64,000 nucleotides of DNA from Methanobrevibacter sp. (GTDB taxonomy: Archaea; Methanobacteriota; Methanobacteria; Methanobacteriales; Methanobacteriaceae), in contig NZ_JAFRSC010000032.1 of assembly GCF_017427765.1 (NCBI RefSeq), forward strand, positions 62,001-126,000. The letters are read 5' to 3'. Shown here piece after piece: positions 61,828 to 64,000 of the stretch. The position numbers and the translations under genes were made by a program. The notes under the pieces were generated by a model. The model was not told the DNA's origin and made no database searches. It saw only the letters and a list, made by a program, of their open reading frames with translations. Within the stretch, counting starts at the first letter, position 1; every line of letters begins with the position of its first letter.

Positions 61828-62826
61828 ATGGATTTTAAAAAGATTATATTTATATTCAGTATTATCATACTTTTTTCATCCGTTATAGCTGTCAGTGCAA
61901 GTTCTTCACAGCAGACTATTCACGACATCCAAAGCATTTTGGAAAACAACAATGAATCCGACATGACAGGGTGCTGTTCTGTTGTATTGCAGCTTGAGGG
62001 TAACGACAGTATGATGTCCTTTAGAAGGGACGCTGAGTCATATGCTGATATTTATATAGAAAAAATAAATTGGCATGGAAAAGAAGCAATTAAACAGTAT
62101 AAAACCTCTGGCGGATATTTCTGTCAGGTCATTATTACCAGCGACGGATGGGTAATTGGATACGGTGGAATCGATGACGGTATCGGCAATGAAAAGATTG
62201 AAAACATTACTGCCGGAATGATTACTGACAACAACACAATTCCTGAAAGCGGTCTTGAACAGATTCAGGAAATCAAAGCAGCATACAAATTAGGTCACGT
62301 TGTTATGAAAGCGCCTAATGGAAATTATGGTGTTGCAACAGCCACAAATCACTTTACAGGAAAACTCGAACCTTACGATTACATTTCAGTGCCTAACAGG
62401 TACACATACTTCAGGTCAGGTGACGTGCTTCCAAATGCAACCGATAAAATCAAAACCATGAACAACATCGCTTTATCAGACGCATTCGGTCTTACAAGAA
62501 GAGACATTACCACATTTGTATTCACCTGTGAAAACAATACAAACGTGACTGACGTTTATCTTTCAAATGATGACGGTTCATACTGGGGAATGGAGACTGG
62601 AGGCCTTGCAGATAATGTTAATTTCACAGGAAAGGTTACCGAAGCAGGAGATATTCCAATAGCTCCAAACTACACACACATTGGAAATGTTACATTTGAC
62701 AATGCAAAAGTAATCGGTTCCAACTTTAACATAAAGACATTAATGGTGTACGTCGCAATAATAGCTGTTGTTGCAGCGGTATGCTGCATATCGTATTATA
62801 CTGTTAAAAAACTTAGAAAAAAATAA
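61828..62826 (+). CDS. exported GCCS protein, paralogue 2
   Basis: 332 residues. Signal peptide (4-24), the GCCSVVLQLEGN block at the same residue (48) as in the 58446 protein, NWHGKEAIKQYKTSG, GWVIGYGGIDDG, GHVVMKAPNGNYGVAT, N-glycosylation-type sites, and a C-terminal membrane helix (about 302-322) with a basic tail KKLRKK. AGAGG ribosome site. Base and codon use here are less AT-rich than the flanks. Ends in a clear terminator. Confidence 0.68.
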   Translation: MDFKKIIFIFSIIILFSSVIAVSASSSQQTIHDIQSILENNNESDMTGCCSVVLQLEGNDSMMSFRRDAESYADIYIEKINWHGKEAIKQYKTSGGYFCQVIITSDGWVIGYGGIDDGIGNEKIENITAGMITDNNTIPESGLEQIQEIKAAYKLGHVVMKAPNGNYGVATATNHFTGKLEPYDYISVPNRYTYFRSGDVLPNATDKIKTMNNIALSDAFGLTRRDITTFVFTCENNTNVTDVYLSNDDGSYWGMETGGLADNVNFTGKVTEAGDIPIAPNYTHIGNVTFDNAKVIGSNFNIKTLMVYVAIIAVVAAVCCISYYTVKKLRKK

Positions 62827-63141
62827 TTGATTTGATTCAATCGCACTAAGCGATTGAAATATACTTTTTTTAAAAAAATTTTAAAACAAATCGAAATTAT
62901 CATCAATATATTCAATATTTCAGATTAATTTTAAATATAATAAATAATTATCAGTTAAAAAATTAAAATAATTTGATGATTCGATAATCTTCAACAAAAA
63001 TCATTTTCATTAAATATTATCATAAAATTATAATTTTTAACCGAATAAAATCCAACTTAAATCCAATATGATGAATTTCATATCGAATAATTTATAACAT
63101 CATAACGATAAAAGTATTACTATAGGAAAATGAGGTGTTAT
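62827..63141. other. intergenic region, 315 bases
   Basis: Holds the terminator at 62836 and, further right, the promoter of the permease (TATA-like TTTATAACATC about 63090). The middle is plain AT-rich sequence; nothing else seen. Confidence 0.5.
62836..62872 (+). terminator. hairpin terminator after GCCS paralogue 2
   Basis: TTCAATCGC (62836-62844) pairs with GCGATTGAA (62850-62858), 5-base loop, then ATATAC and a run of seven T. Confidence 0.8.
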
Positions 63142-64000
63142 ATGTTAAATAAATTGTTTAAGTTAGATGAAAATAATACTGACTTTAAAACTGAAATTCT
63201 AGCAGGTATCACAACATTTCTTGCAATGTCCTATATTTTAGGTGTTAACCCAGGAATGTTGTCTGAAACCGGAATGTCACTTTCAGGCGTATTTATTGCA
63301 ACTGCTCTTGCATCAGGTATTGCCTGTATTATAATGGGGTTATTATCCAATTATCCTGTTGGACTTGCTCCGGGAATGGGACTGAATGCATTATTCACCT
63401 ATACTATTGTTTTGGGTATGGGTCTTTCATGGCAAGCAGCTCTCGCTGCAGTATTCTTGTCAAGTGTACTCTTTTTAATAATTACTCTTATCGGTTTAAG
63501 GGAAGCAATCCTAAACGCTATTCCTAAAGATTTGAAACTTGCGATCGGTGCAGGTATTGGTTTCTTTTTGGCCTTTTTAGGTTTGGCAAATGCAGGAATC
63601 ATCGCTTCAAGTCCATCAACTCTTGTTACTTTAGGACCTTTAAGCTCCGCACCTGTATTGCTTGCATTAGTGGGTATTGCAATCACATTAATTTTATATG
63701 TACGTAAAGTTCCAGCAGCAGTATTTATCGGATTACTTATTACTGCAATCATTGGTGTAATATTATCATTAGCCGGATTAGGCTCTGCTGATGCAATATT
63801 ACCTTCACTGCCAGCACAATGGGTATCCTTTGATTTGGACTTCAGCGTATTTGCAGGATTTGCATCCGGATTTGGTGAACTTTTCAAAAATATTCCTACT
63901 TTAATAATAATTTTATTCTCTCTACTCTTCGTTACATTCTTTGATACTACAGGAACCCTGATTCCTCTTGCAAAAGAATGTGGTTACGAAAAAGAAGACG
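63142..64000 (+). CDS. NCS2 family purine permease (AzgA/PbuG-like), N-terminal part
   Basis: 286 codons from the ATG at 63142 (GAGGTG ribosome site at 63132-63137) to the window edge, still open; the family is about 430-460 residues. TEILAGITTFLAMSYILGVNP is the start signature, GLAPGMGLNALFTYTIVLG and LSWQAALAAVFLSS the next conserved blocks, and VTFFDTTGTLIPLAKE the helix-8 region with the substrate Glu/Asp site. Imports adenine, hypoxanthine or guanine with H+. Not closed within the window, so its C-terminus is unseen. Confidence 0.9.
   Translation, partial: MLNKLFKLDENNTDFKTEILAGITTFLAMSYILGVNPGMLSETGMSLSGVFIATALASGIACIIMGLLSNYPVGLAPGMGLNALFTYTIVLGMGLSWQAALAAVFLSSVLFLIITLIGLREAILNAIPKDLKLAIGAGIGFFLAFLGLANAGIIASSPSTLVTLGPLSSAPVLLALVGIAITLILYVRKVPAAVFIGLLITAIIGVILSLAGLGSADAILPSLPAQWVSFDLDFSVFAGFASGFGELFKNIPTLIIILFSLLFVTFFDTTGTLIPLAKECGYEKED

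Noticed and set aside
1..64000. tRNA, rRNA and insertion sequences
   Set aside because: No cloverleaf with a conserved T-loop, no rRNA signature and no transposase-like frame was noticed by reading; a tRNAscan or ISfinder run would settle it.

Overview
The window is a 64 kb piece of an AT-rich archaeal chromosome, almost certainly from Methanobrevibacter (Methanobacteriales). Points in favour are an F420-dependent NADP reductase, archaeal TATA promoters (several seemingly leaderless), GGTG-type ribosome binding sites, many short zinc-ribbon membrane proteins, Asn-rich exported proteins and an archaeal malate dehydrogenase. Many bacterial-type genes are mixed in (MsrAB, family-1 uracil-DNA glycosylase, SstT, Dtd, PdxY-like kinase, TelA), as expected of a gut or rumen methanogen living among Firmicutes. 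No rRNA, tRNA, CRISPR array or insertion sequence was seen.

Layout. 0-10 kb: end of a MATE pump; a DUF2284/npdG/MutH-like operon; a CAT-like acetyltransferase; an FAD disulfide reductase followed by an Mrp/Nbp35 Fe-S carrier; MsrAB; four SseB-like paralogues. 10-26 kb: PanE-like reductase, GNAT/zinc-ribbon protein, NhaC antiporter, RNase HI, methyltransferase, PD-(D/E)XK nuclease, Fe-S flavoprotein, ferredoxin, NAD kinase, a NifU-like/GGGtGRT pair, Nudix, amidohydrolase, malate dehydrogenase, SstT and Dtd. 26-30.4 kb: a six-gene operon around a TelA protein. 30-40 kb: acyltransferases, Ung, a TetR-GNAT-flavoprotein operon, a MarR-MFS operon and small regulators. 40-46 kb: LemA/DUF2207, an M14-like membrane hydrolase and a mercuric-reductase-like flavoprotein. 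46-47.5 kb: a gap holding tiny membrane peptides and structured RNA, then a HEAT-like repeat protein. 47.6-52 kb: glycosyltransferase, polymerase and flippase of a Wzy-like export system, then an intact VapB-like antitoxin with a ruined VapC. 52-56.8 kb: CysK-like, pyridoxamine kinase, SurE, acyltransferase and a second M14-like protein. 57-64 kb: tyrosine recombinase, two paralogous exported GCCS proteins around a GT39 glycosyltransferase with long AT-rich gaps, and the start of an NCS2 purine permease.

The most unusual items are: (1) a locus at 46.09-46.41 kb with two overlapping tiny hydrophobic ORFs, each behind a near-perfect Shine-Dalgarno sequence, inside a transcript whose ends are complementary over 10 bases, resembling a type I toxin; (2) a vapC pseudogene beside an intact antitoxin; (3) a MutH/Sau3AI-like C-terminal domain protein without recognisable catalytic residues; (4) two nearly identical DtxR-type operators at unrelated genes; (5) paired 18-bp operators around a tetR promoter; (6) the TelA operon. 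All functions are read from sequence by eye; no database search was run.
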